The translations under genes were made by a program, and so were the position numbers. Of a stretch of DNA of 5,974 bases, positions 1 through 5,974 are shown one piece after another; position 1 is the stretch's first letter; the number at the start of each line of letters is the position of its first letter. The notes below the pieces were generated by a model. The model made no database searches. It saw only the letters and a list, made by a program, of their open reading frames with translations, and was not told the DNA's origin. This DNA comes from Candidatus Colwellbacteria bacterium RIFCSPLOWO2_12_FULL_43_11 (GTDB lineage Bacteria; Patescibacteriota; Minisyncoccia; UBA6257; Colwellbacteraceae): NCBI GenBank assembly GCA_001817805.1, contig MHJB01000033.1, positions 1 to 5,974 of the forward strand, read 5' to 3'.

Positions 1-1297
1 CCGCTAACTTAGTTAATTCGTCTTTAGCCTTTTCGGAAAGCATTCCGTTGAACTTCCCAGAATTAATTAACCATCCACTGCCAACGTAAGGCTCTTCTCC
101 TGATTGGATTCTCTCTAGATTTTTAAGTGCAGGTTCTATTTTTTTCTCTTCTTCTTCAAAAGAGGTAAAAGTTCTTCCTACTGGCTTAGTCCCTCTTGGG
201 TCAATAACTGGACGTATTTCTAAATTAAATTTCTTGGCGAATTCAAAGTCGCGACTATCATGGGCCGGAACGGCCATAATAGCTCCGGTGCCGTATCCGG
301 CTAAAACATAATCAGAAACCCAGACGGGGATATGTTCGTTATTTACCGGATTAACCGCCTTAATGCCCGAATCAATTCCTGTTTTGATCGGTTCTGCCTC
401 ACGGTCATGCGTCCCCCGTTCAGCCAAAACTTTCTTAATATATTTTTTAACCTCATCGCTCGTTTGCCAACCAGTATCAATCCAAGATTTGGCCAGTTCA
501 GGAGAAATAACCATAAAAGTCGCACCGTATAGCGTATCGGGTCTGGTGGTAAAAACTTCCAAGAAATGCTTTTTATCCGGCTGTCCGGGAATGCCAATTA
601 AAGGAAACTTTATGGCTGCTCCCTCTGACTGACCTATCCAGTTTCTCTGGGCGATTTTGACTTTTTCCGACCAGTCAATTTTATCAATATTTTTTAATAA
701 TCTACCAGCATACTTGGTTATTCTAAAAAACCATTGTTCCAAATCACGCTTCACAACTTCACTGGAACATCTCTCGCACTTGCCGTTAATAACTTGCTCG
801 TCGGCCAAAACGGTTTTACAGGATGGACACCAGTTAACAGCGGACTTTTTGCGGTAAGCCAAACCAGCCTTAAACATCCGGATAAAAATCCACTGAGTCC
901 ATTTGTAATACGCCGGGTCATAAGTTTCCAGATGCTCGTCCCAGGCATAGCCGTTACCTATCATTTGTAGTTGCCTATAGAAATTCTTTTGGGAAACTTT
1001 GGCCTGATCCATAGGATGCTTGCCGATTTTTATGGCGTAGTTTTCCGAATGAATCCCAAAACCATCCAAACCGATTGGTTCAAAAACATCGTTCCCCTGC
1101 ATACGCTTAAAGCGTCCGTAAACATCCGTGCCTGTGAAAGCATACATATTGCCAACGTGCAGTCCCTCGGCTGAAGGGTATGGAAACATCATTAAGTTAT
1201 AGAAAGGTTTTTTGGCTTTTTTAAAGTCCGGCTCGTAAACCTTAGTTTTTAGCCAGTTTTGCTGCCACTTCTTTTCTATTTTAGAAAAAGGATACAT
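1..1297 (-). CDS. leuS: Leucyl-tRNA synthetase, N-terminal 432 residues (3' end beyond window)
   Basis: Cytosolic class I synthetase that charges tRNA-Leu and edits mischarged products. An open frame runs from the ATG at 1297-1295 to the left edge without a stop, giving 432 residues, about half of a usual LeuRS. Visible in order: the class I signature in FPYPSAEGLHVGN (residues 38-50, HIGH motif as HVGN); GLDGFGIHSEN (76-86), matching the WDAFGLPAE region; a zinc knuckle with CPSC (157-160) and CERC (174-177); RNWIGQSEGA (218-227); and the CP1 editing domain with the threonine-rich TTRPDT (250-255) and GTGAIMAVPAHDSRD (336-350), including the editing-site Asp. KMSKS and the anticodon domain would lie outside the window. 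The start fits the family: MYPFSKIEKKWQ is a typical LeuRS N-terminus. There is no Shine-Dalgarno sequence, but a TATAAT box lies 8 bases upstream. The gene follows tatD after 33 bases. Family assignment is very secure; the signature substitutions are unusual. Confidence 0.97.
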   Translation of the reverse strand, partial: MYPFSKIEKKWQQNWLKTKVYEPDFKKAKKPFYNLMMFPYPSAEGLHVGNMYAFTGTDVYGRFKRMQGNDVFEPIGLDGFGIHSENYAIKIGKHPMDQAKVSQKNFYRQLQMIGNGYAWDEHLETYDPAYYKWTQWIFIRMFKAGLAYRKKSAVNWCPSCKTVLADEQVINGKCERCSSEVVKRDLEQWFFRITKYAGRLLKNIDKIDWSEKVKIAQRNWIGQSEGAAIKFPLIGIPGQPDKKHFLEVFTTRPDTLYGATFMVISPELAKSWIDTGWQTSDEVKKYIKKVLAERGTHDREAEPIKTGIDSGIKAVNPVNNEHIPVWVSDYVLAGYGTGAIMAVPAHDSRDFEFAKKFNLEIRPVIDPRGTKPVGRTFTSFEEEEKKIEPALKNLERIQSGEEPYVGSGWLINSGKFNGMLSEKAKDELTKLA

Positions 1298-1305
1298 ATA
1301 GAAGC

Positions 1306-1311
1306 ATTATA
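1306..1311 (-). promoter_or_regulatory. Candidate sigma70-type -10 box for leuS
   Basis: On the minus strand the 33-base tatD-leuS gap contains a perfect TATAAT whose last base is 8 bases before the leuS ATG. The best -35 candidate at 17-base spacing is TTAATT (1329-1334), only 3 of 6 consensus matches and overlapping the tatD stop codon; there is no extended -10 TGn. A transcript starting the usual 6-8 bases downstream would begin at or just before the ATG, so it would be leaderless or nearly so. AT-rich gaps can produce this hexamer by chance, so the call is tentative. Confidence 0.4.
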
Positions 1312-1330
1312 GTCTATTTTAATCTTGGAA

Positions 1331-2167
1331 TTAAAAACTTAGAACTTTAAAGGCATTTTCTGTTGTTTTTTCCGCAACCGCACCGGGAGAAATACCCAAC
1401 GTTTTCGCGATAGCTGCCGCGGTATGAACAACATAAGCCGGTTCGTTTCTTTTGCCCCTAAAAGGCACGGGAGCAACATAAGGGGCGTCTGTTTCCAATA
1501 AAATCCTATCCAAGGTCAGATACTTTATAACCTCATCATAATCTTTGGTAAAAGTAGTAACGCCGCCGAAAGAGAAATAAAATCCCAGTTCCATTAGTTT
1601 CTTGGCATCGTCAATTGTGCCGGTAAAGAAATGAATTATTCCGGGGTAATCATTCTTAAGCTTAGCCTTATTCTTTGTAAGAACTTCTATTAAGTCTTCA
1701 AAAGCATTACGGCAATGAATCATAAGGGGTTTGTTTAAAGCATTAGCCAGCTCTATCTGCGTTTCAAAAACAGAAAACTGCTTTTTCTTACTGGCTTCCT
1801 CAAGACGGTAATAATCCAAGCCACACTCGCCTACCGCCACTACTTTGGGATTCTCACCAAGTTTTCTGTAGTAGTCGAAGTCCAGTTCTTCGCCACGGCT
1901 CGTAAAAGCCTTAGCCGCGTCCCCTTCGCCCAATTCTTTAATATCGTGATAAGACTTTTCGGTATGAATCGGATGCAAACCGATAGTGGCGTAGACTCCC
2001 TCCCTAAAAGAGTTGGCAATCTCAACTGCCTTAGAAGATGTGTCTTGTTGAGTGCCGACATTTATCAGCCAGACGCCCTCTTTTAGGGCCCTGCCTATTA
2101 CTTCGTTGCAATCATTATCGTAGGCCGCAAACTGAACATGACTATGTACGTCAACAAGTTTGGGCAT
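1331..2167 (-). CDS. tatD: TatD-family metal-dependent hydrolase (putative DNase)
   Basis: 278-residue amidohydrolase-fold TIM-barrel protein. TatD relatives hydrolyse DNA or RNA ends using two divalent metals in the cytosol; the exact substrate here is unknown. All expected metal ligands are present: HxH in DVHSH (H8, H10), the Glu of VAVGECGLDYY (E114), His of MIHCRNAFEDL (H151), His of IIHFFTGT (H179) and Asp of LLETDAPYVAP (D227). The C-terminal RGKRNEPAYV stretch (238-246) is also typical. It is somewhat longer than the usual 255-265 residues; the extra length lies mainly in a charged loop at about residues 70-105, between GLHP and the VGE motif. The ATG is one base after the metG stop (TAA-T-ATG) with no convincing Shine-Dalgarno sequence, which suggests translational coupling. 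A metG-tatD pairing is also known in Firmicutes. The family is secure; the gene name denotes the family, not proven E. coli TatD function. Confidence 0.95.
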   Translation of the reverse strand: MPKLVDVHSHVQFAAYDNDCNEVIGRALKEGVWLINVGTQQDTSSKAVEIANSFREGVYATIGLHPIHTEKSYHDIKELGEGDAAKAFTSRGEELDFDYYRKLGENPKVVAVGECGLDYYRLEEASKKKQFSVFETQIELANALNKPLMIHCRNAFEDLIEVLTKNKAKLKNDYPGIIHFFTGTIDDAKKLMELGFYFSFGGVTTFTKDYDEVIKYLTLDRILLETDAPYVAPVPFRGKRNEPAYVVHTAAAIAKTLGISPGAVAEKTTENAFKVLSF

Positions 2168-2168
2168 A

Positions 2169-3728
2169 TTATTTTCTTGGGAATAAAGGAGTTTCCGGAA
2201 ACTTATGATTGTTAATAAGGTCTTTTATCTTACCGGACGTTTCCGGAAGCAAAGGTTCCAAAAGCATTGCTATAAAATCCAATTGAGCCACGGCGAATAA
2301 TATATCTTTTACCGCCCGTTCTTTATCTTTAGAACTGTCACTTTTTATGAGCTTGAATGGCTGATTATCGGTAATGACTTTATCAACACTTTTGATTATA
2401 TCCCAAATATAATCCATAGAATGGTTAAGGTTGTAGTTATCAAAACCGTTCGTATAGAAGTTGCCATGATCCAGTTCTTTGAAAAATTCTTCGTTTATCT
2501 TGCGTTTTTCTTCCTCGTGAAGTTCCAATTTGGCATCAACAAACATTCTCATTACCCGGCTTACCAAATTGCCCAAACCGTTTACCAAATCGGCGTTGTA
2601 AGCTTCTTTAAATTTATCCATAGTGAACTCACTATCCTCAAAAGGATGAATATGTCTTAAAAGAAAATAACGCAAAGCATCCGTGCCGTATTCTTTAACT
2701 ACTTCAAATGGGTCAACGCCATTGCCTAAGCTTTTGGACATTTTGATGCCACCCTCGCCTACAATAAAGCCATGTATAATTATCTGTTTAGAAGGCGGTA
2801 AATTAGCTGACATAAGCATAGCCTGCCACATAGCCGCCTGCTGGCGAACCTGGTCCTTACCCGCAAATTGAACTACTCCTCCGGTATCAACCCAATATTT
2901 TTTAAAAGTATCCATGTCCTTTGGCCAACCGATAGTAGAAATATAATTTATAAGAGCGTCAAACCAAACATACATAATATGGCTTTCGTCGTCCGGTACC
3001 GGTATGCCCCAAGGCATTTTCTCTTTAAGTCTGGAAATGCTGAAATCTTTTAAACCCTCCTCTTTTATAAGTGTTTTTATCTCGTTCAAGCGAAAGGCAG
3101 GTATAACAAAGTCCGGCCGTTCTTCATAAAGCTTGGAGAGCGCTTCTGTATATTTTGATAACCTGAAGAAATAATTCTCTTCGTCTCTTACTTCTATTTC
3201 CCGATTGGGATGAAGCGGACAAATGTTATTTGTAAGCTCCGAATCTGTTTTTTCAAGTTCACAGCCAACGCAATATTTTACTTTGTACGCCTGCTTATAG
3301 ATATCATCGTGCTTAAGGCAAATCCGCCAAAACTCTCTGGCAGCTTCTTTATGCGCGGGATCGGTGGTGCGAATAAAATTATCAAAAGAGAAATTCAGAA
3401 CTTGTTTCAGTTCATCAAAAGTCGCGGCGTATTCATCCACATAAGCCTGAGGCTCTTTCCCCGACTCCAACGCTTTTTTATAAATCTTCTGCCCATGCTC
3501 ATCGGTGCCGAAGTTTAAAATAACGTCGTACCCTTGAAGGCGCTTATAACGCGCTACAACGTCAGCTTGCACGAATTCAAGAGCGTGGCCGATGTGCGGA
3601 CGGTCATTAACATACGGCAACGTAGTCGTAAGATAGTAGGCCTGCCTGGCCGGTAGGCTAACCTGCCTGGCCGGTAGGCTGGCCTGCCTGCCGGTAGGCA
3701 GATCTTTTTTTCTAAAATCAGATTTCAT
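2169..3728 (-). CDS. metG: Methionyl-tRNA synthetase with a repeat-derived N-terminal extension
   Basis: Cytosolic class I synthetase charging initiator and elongator tRNA-Met; 519 residues, complete. After the ATG come eight residues, then a low-complexity stretch (about 9-30) of LPTGRQA, SLPARQV and SLPARQA units, then the normal start of the core, YYLTTTLPYVNDRPHIGH (31-48; HIGH at 45-48). Further motifs: GTDEHGQKI (74-82); a single zinc knuckle CVGC (153-156) with CPLH (170-173), as in the Thermus-type enzyme; YVWFDALINY (253-262); FAGKDQVRQQ (288-297); KMSKS (329-333); and a helical anticodon-binding domain from about 375. It has no C-terminal EMAP/Trbp111-like tRNA-binding domain, as in other short MetRS. 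No ATG, GTG or TTG lies between the initiator and the core, so the repeat peptide must be translated. The stop is one base from tatD. There is no Shine-Dalgarno sequence in the 31-base gap after the upstream gene. Oddities are the repeat insert and Q297 where E. coli MetRS has H301. Confidence 0.97.
   Translation of the reverse strand: MKSDFRKKDLPTGRQASLPARQVSLPARQAYYLTTTLPYVNDRPHIGHALEFVQADVVARYKRLQGYDVILNFGTDEHGQKIYKKALESGKEPQAYVDEYAATFDELKQVLNFSFDNFIRTTDPAHKEAAREFWRICLKHDDIYKQAYKVKYCVGCELEKTDSELTNNICPLHPNREIEVRDEENYFFRLSKYTEALSKLYEERPDFVIPAFRLNEIKTLIKEEGLKDFSISRLKEKMPWGIPVPDDESHIMYVWFDALINYISTIGWPKDMDTFKKYWVDTGGVVQFAGKDQVRQQAAMWQAMLMSANLPPSKQIIIHGFIVGEGGIKMSKSLGNGVDPFEVVKEYGTDALRYFLLRHIHPFEDSEFTMDKFKEAYNADLVNGLGNLVSRVMRMFVDAKLELHEEEKRKINEEFFKELDHGNFYTNGFDNYNLNHSMDYIWDIIKSVDKVITDNQPFKLIKSDSSKDKERAVKDILFAVAQLDFIAMLLEPLLPETSGKIKDLINNHKFPETPLFPRK
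3639..3701 (-). repeat. Three tandem 21-base GC-rich palindromic repeat units inside metG
   Basis: Units in the metG sense are 3701-3681, 3680-3660 and 3659-3639. The second and third are identical except for their last two bases (TT versus CC). The first is a variant sharing GCCTACCGG and CAGGCAGG but shifted by one small indel. Each can fold on itself: the first contains an 18-base element at 3684-3701 with perfect CTGCCT/AGGCAG arms around a near-palindromic centre, and the others have GCCT/AGGC arms. The total is 63 bases, a multiple of three, read as LPTGRQA-SLPARQV-SLPARQA. The block is much more GC-rich than its surroundings. From memory, this family is scattered through many Parcubacteria genomes, both between and inside genes. 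The existence of the repeat is certain; the family link is recollection. Confidence 0.92.
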
Positions 3729-3759
3729 TGAGTTAACGAAGTTGTTTAAATCTACTTAG

Positions 3760-4794
3760 CTAAAGCTCCAGCTGTTTGCGACTCGTCTCTTTTGCCGCTT
3801 CTTTCGTCGCTATCCAATCATCAACCAATTCGCCCGCTATTACTGCTGCAGGAACCGCCAAAACCAAGCCAACAAAGCCGGCGACTTCAACTCCAGCCAG
3901 TAATGCGATAAGAATTATTACAGGATGGATATCTAGAGCTTTCTTCATAACCAGAGGCACGAGCACGTGATTTTCTATCTGCTGAATAATCAGGAACAGT
4001 ACGAGAACATACATGCCGGTAGTGAAAGAGTCCGACAAACCAACCAGTACTGCCAAGCCTCCGCCGAATATGGGGCCCACAATAGGAACAAGTTCAAAAA
4101 CCGCGGCGAATAGAGCCAGAATCAAACTGTATTTAACACCCAGTGTCCAAAGTCCGATAAAAACCAGAAAGCCTACAATCAAAGAAAGAATTAACTGGGC
4201 CTGAAACCAGTGTCCAATTTTCTTTTTAGACCTGTAGTAAATACTTAGAACCTTATCTTCCAAATCCTCCGGGAAAACGGCGCGTAAGAAACGACCTACA
4301 CCATCACGACTTAACGTGAGATAAAAAGCAGTTACCAAAACGGCTATTAAAGAACTTATGCCGCCGAAGAGCTTGCCGAATATCCCTATAAAAGAAGAAC
4401 CGCTCGCAAAAAACATATTGGAAATTGAGGTCAAATTGTTATTTAGAAGATCGGTAACTTGAGGCGGTACGCCAAGGCTCAAAATCTGTCCGACAATACC
4501 TCCTAGATTGTTAAAAATTCCCCTTAACTCAAGAATGGCGATTGGCACCATGCTGTAAATAAGAACTGCCATAATCGTTAAGAATCCCAAGAAAACAAGA
4601 ATTGTGCCCAATAGCCTTGGTATTCTCCAGGCTTCCAGTCTGATAACCAGGGCATCTAAAGCCGATGAAAGGAAAATAGCTAAAAGTAAAACTGTAACGG
4701 CGTTCCTCGCAAGGTAAAGCAGAACAACGAAACCCAACATAATGAGCACCCGCCATAGAGTTGTCCAGGAAATTTCAACGTTTAAACGATTCAC
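3760..4794 (-). CDS. AI-2E family transporter / PerM-like integral membrane protein
   Basis: 344-residue polytopic membrane protein of the AI-2E/PerM (formerly UPF0118) family; family members have been linked to autoinducer-2 export or Na+/H+ exchange, but the substrate here cannot be told. Hydrophobic segments are at roughly 15-45 (two short helices), 61-90, 134-160, 200-220, 221-253, 258-272 and 290-322, with a more polar section at 91-130 between the third and fourth. Family landmarks in the C-terminal half are FELVPIVGPIFGG (233-245) and QQIENHVLVPLVM (271-283), followed by the helix with DIHPVIILIALLAG (288-301). Length is normal for the family. The start is a GTG at 4794-4792, 10 bases after the peptidase stop and with no Shine-Dalgarno sequence. 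The next in-frame ATG (residue 19) would cut into the first membrane segment, so the GTG is preferred. The tail after 325 is charged and probably cytosolic. The family is secure, the role open. Confidence 0.92.
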   Translation of the reverse strand: MNRLNVEISWTTLWRVLIMLGFVVLLYLARNAVTVLLLAIFLSSALDALVIRLEAWRIPRLLGTILVFLGFLTIMAVLIYSMVPIAILELRGIFNNLGGIVGQILSLGVPPQVTDLLNNNLTSISNMFFASGSSFIGIFGKLFGGISSLIAVLVTAFYLTLSRDGVGRFLRAVFPEDLEDKVLSIYYRSKKKIGHWFQAQLILSLIVGFLVFIGLWTLGVKYSLILALFAAVFELVPIVGPIFGGGLAVLVGLSDSFTTGMYVLVLFLIIQQIENHVLVPLVMKKALDIHPVIILIALLAGVEVAGFVGLVLAVPAAVIAGELVDDWIATKEAAKETSRKQLEL

Positions 4795-4804
4795 TGGAAT
4801 CAGT

Positions 4805-5974
4805 TTAATCTAATTTGAGTATATTCTGCAATGCCTCTTTGTCTTTGACGGGCCCAATAATGGCCAGGTTAAGCTTGCTGTTTTGGAATATTTCTTGGGC
4901 TAGGGTTTGTATGTCCCGAGACTTTACGGCATTAATTTTTCGTTCCAATTCCTTGGGAGTCAGGCTCTCGCCGTTCATTATTTCTTGTGTTCCGTAAAAC
5001 CTGGACAAGTCATCGGATGTTTCAAGCCCTATCATAAGACTACCAACGAGATGGTCTTTGGCCCTCTTAAGTTCTTCTTCCGGAACAAGCTCATTCTTCA
5101 GTCTTATAAATTCGTCTATTATCGCTTTGACAACCACGATTAATTTATCGTGTCCCACGCCGGCAACGGCAGATAGACATCCATGGTCCAAGGACAGTTC
5201 TGTCTGGCTACCTATTTGATAAGCCGCGCCCATTTCTTCTCTGATTTTTTGGAAAAGTCGGGAACTCATACCGCCGCCCAGTATATCCGATAGCACCTCC
5301 AAGGCGTAACGTCTCTTGTCAAAAACATCAAAAGCTCTCACTCCCAGAACCAAATGAGTTTGGTCGGATTCTTTAAATTTAATTTCTATTTGAGGAGTAG
5401 ATTGATTCTCTACCGTCTTTTTCTTTAAAGACTCTTTCCCGTGAGGAATGCCGGAGAAAATACTTTTAACCTTATCAATCACTTCGGCTTCGTTGAATTT
5501 TCCGGCAATAATAATCAAAGTGTGTGGAGCGATGTATCTTTCGCTTCTGTATTTCAGGAAATCTTCCCGCTTTAACTCCCGAATAACTTCTTTCCTGCCG
5601 GCAACGTCCCAACCGGCCGGCTGGTCGCCGTAAAGCAGATTCATAAAGATTTCGTGAATGCGGTGAGTCGGCAGGTCTTCGTAAAGATTAATTTCTTCTA
5701 TAATCACGCCCCGCTCCTTATCAATCTCCTTGGGGTCAAAGACTTGATTTAAATAAATATCGGAGACAACATCCAAAATTTTGTCCAAGTGTTTGGCTTC
5801 GGCTTTGGCGTAGTAACCGGTAACTTCACCGCCGGTAAAAGCGTTATAAGCGGCGCCGATACTATCGAGTTCGCTTGTTATATGAAGCGCGTTAGGCCTT
5901 TTAATCGTGCCTTTAAAGCACATATGCTCCAGAAAGTGCGATAAGCCGTTAATTTCTTTGGTTTCATACTCGGA
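4805..5974 (-). CDS. M16-family zinc metallopeptidase (insulinase/processing-peptidase-like), 5' end beyond window
   Basis: The frame is open from the right edge to the TAA at 4807-4805, giving 389 residues; by family comparison about 40 N-terminal residues are missing, so any signal peptide is out of sight. The inverted zinc motif HxxEH is HFLEH at visible residues 13-17, and the third ligand E94 (in GVIIEEINLYED) sits exactly 76 residues after the second His, matching the family pattern HxxEHx76E. The first in-frame ATG in view (5923-5921) lies inside this motif region (HFLEHM) and is not the true start. NAFTGGEVTGYY (44-55) is the usual N-domain strand. The second, non-catalytic half carries SDQTHLVLG (203-211) and GGGMSSRLFQKIREEMGAAY (233-252), with the Arg and Tyr associated with substrate binding. 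Total length fits the single-chain M16B type of about 420-430 residues, which usually acts as a dimer. It probably degrades or processes peptides; the substrate is unknown. Confidence 0.94.
   Translation of the reverse strand, partial: SEYETKEINGLSHFLEHMCFKGTIKRPNALHITSELDSIGAAYNAFTGGEVTGYYAKAEAKHLDKILDVVSDIYLNQVFDPKEIDKERGVIIEEINLYEDLPTHRIHEIFMNLLYGDQPAGWDVAGRKEVIRELKREDFLKYRSERYIAPHTLIIIAGKFNEAEVIDKVKSIFSGIPHGKESLKKKTVENQSTPQIEIKFKESDQTHLVLGVRAFDVFDKRRYALEVLSDILGGGMSSRLFQKIREEMGAAYQIGSQTELSLDHGCLSAVAGVGHDKLIVVVKAIIDEFIRLKNELVPEEELKRAKDHLVGSLMIGLETSDDLSRFYGTQEIMNGESLTPKELERKINAVKSRDIQTLAQEIFQNSKLNLAIIGPVKDKEALQNILKLD

Noticed and set aside
332..1174. Several overlapping plus-strand reading frames of 60-90 codons opposite leuS
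   Set aside because: They are antisense to a well-conserved LeuRS frame, lack recognisable motifs and overlap one another; they are shadows of the real gene.
2190..2203. Perfect 14-base palindrome AGTTTCCGGAAACT near the 3' end of metG
   Set aside because: It lies within codons for K-F-P-E-T, has no loop or T-tract, and a similar TTTCCGGAA stretch nearby encodes another P-E-T. Chance from coding is the simpler explanation than an operator or terminator.
2229..2243. LPETS in MetRS resembling a sortase LPxTG motif
   Set aside because: It sits in the cytosolic anticodon-binding domain, where similar P-E-T-S stretches occur in MetRS, with no following membrane helix or positive tail.
3639..3701. 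Tandem palindromic repeats as a CRISPR array
   Set aside because: Units are adjacent with no unique spacers, only 21 bases long, and translated inside metG; no cas gene is nearby.
4805..5923. ATG at 5923-5921 as the start of the M16 peptidase
   Set aside because: Starting there would remove the HFLEH zinc motif immediately upstream; the frame stays open to the window edge, so the gene is 5'-truncated by the window only.

Overview
The window is about 43% GC (estimated by eye) and is almost fully coding. Five genes all read on the minus strand, with gaps of 10, 31, 1 and 33 bases. In transcription order (right to left) they are: an M16-family zinc peptidase whose 5' end runs off the right edge; an AI-2E/PerM-family membrane protein; methionyl-tRNA synthetase (metG); a TatD-family metal-dependent hydrolase (tatD); and leucyl-tRNA synthetase (leuS), whose 3' end runs off the left edge. 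No tRNA, rRNA, insertion sequence, CRISPR array or phage gene was seen, and no stretch over 300 bases lacks a gene.

The likely source is a Candidate Phyla Radiation (Patescibacteria) bacterium, probably Parcubacteria-like, from a metagenome. The main clue is a cluster of short GC-rich palindromic repeats translated in-frame at the start of metG. They encode LPTGRQA/SLPARQ-type peptides, which from memory recur in many predicted proteins of Parcubacteria genomes. The divergent class I signatures in LeuRS (HVGN, GFGIHSE), the compact layout and the absence of Shine-Dalgarno sequences fit this. It remains an inference, because no 16S rRNA or ribosomal protein gene is present.

The genes probably form one co-directional transcription unit. 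metG and tatD are almost fused (TAA, one base, ATG), a pairing also known from Firmicutes. leuS follows after 33 bases that hold a perfect TATAAT box, so it may have its own promoter and a leaderless or nearly leaderless mRNA. The two synthetases supply Met-tRNA and Leu-tRNA for translation. TatD is a nuclease-type hydrolase. The PerM-like protein is an integral membrane protein of uncertain substrate, and the M16 peptidase is a conventional zinc protease with its full ligand set.

This is a housekeeping region and I see no new multi-gene system. The points worth a second look are the repeat-derived N-terminal extension of MetRS, substitutions at normally conserved active-site positions in MetRS and LeuRS, and the leuS promoter.
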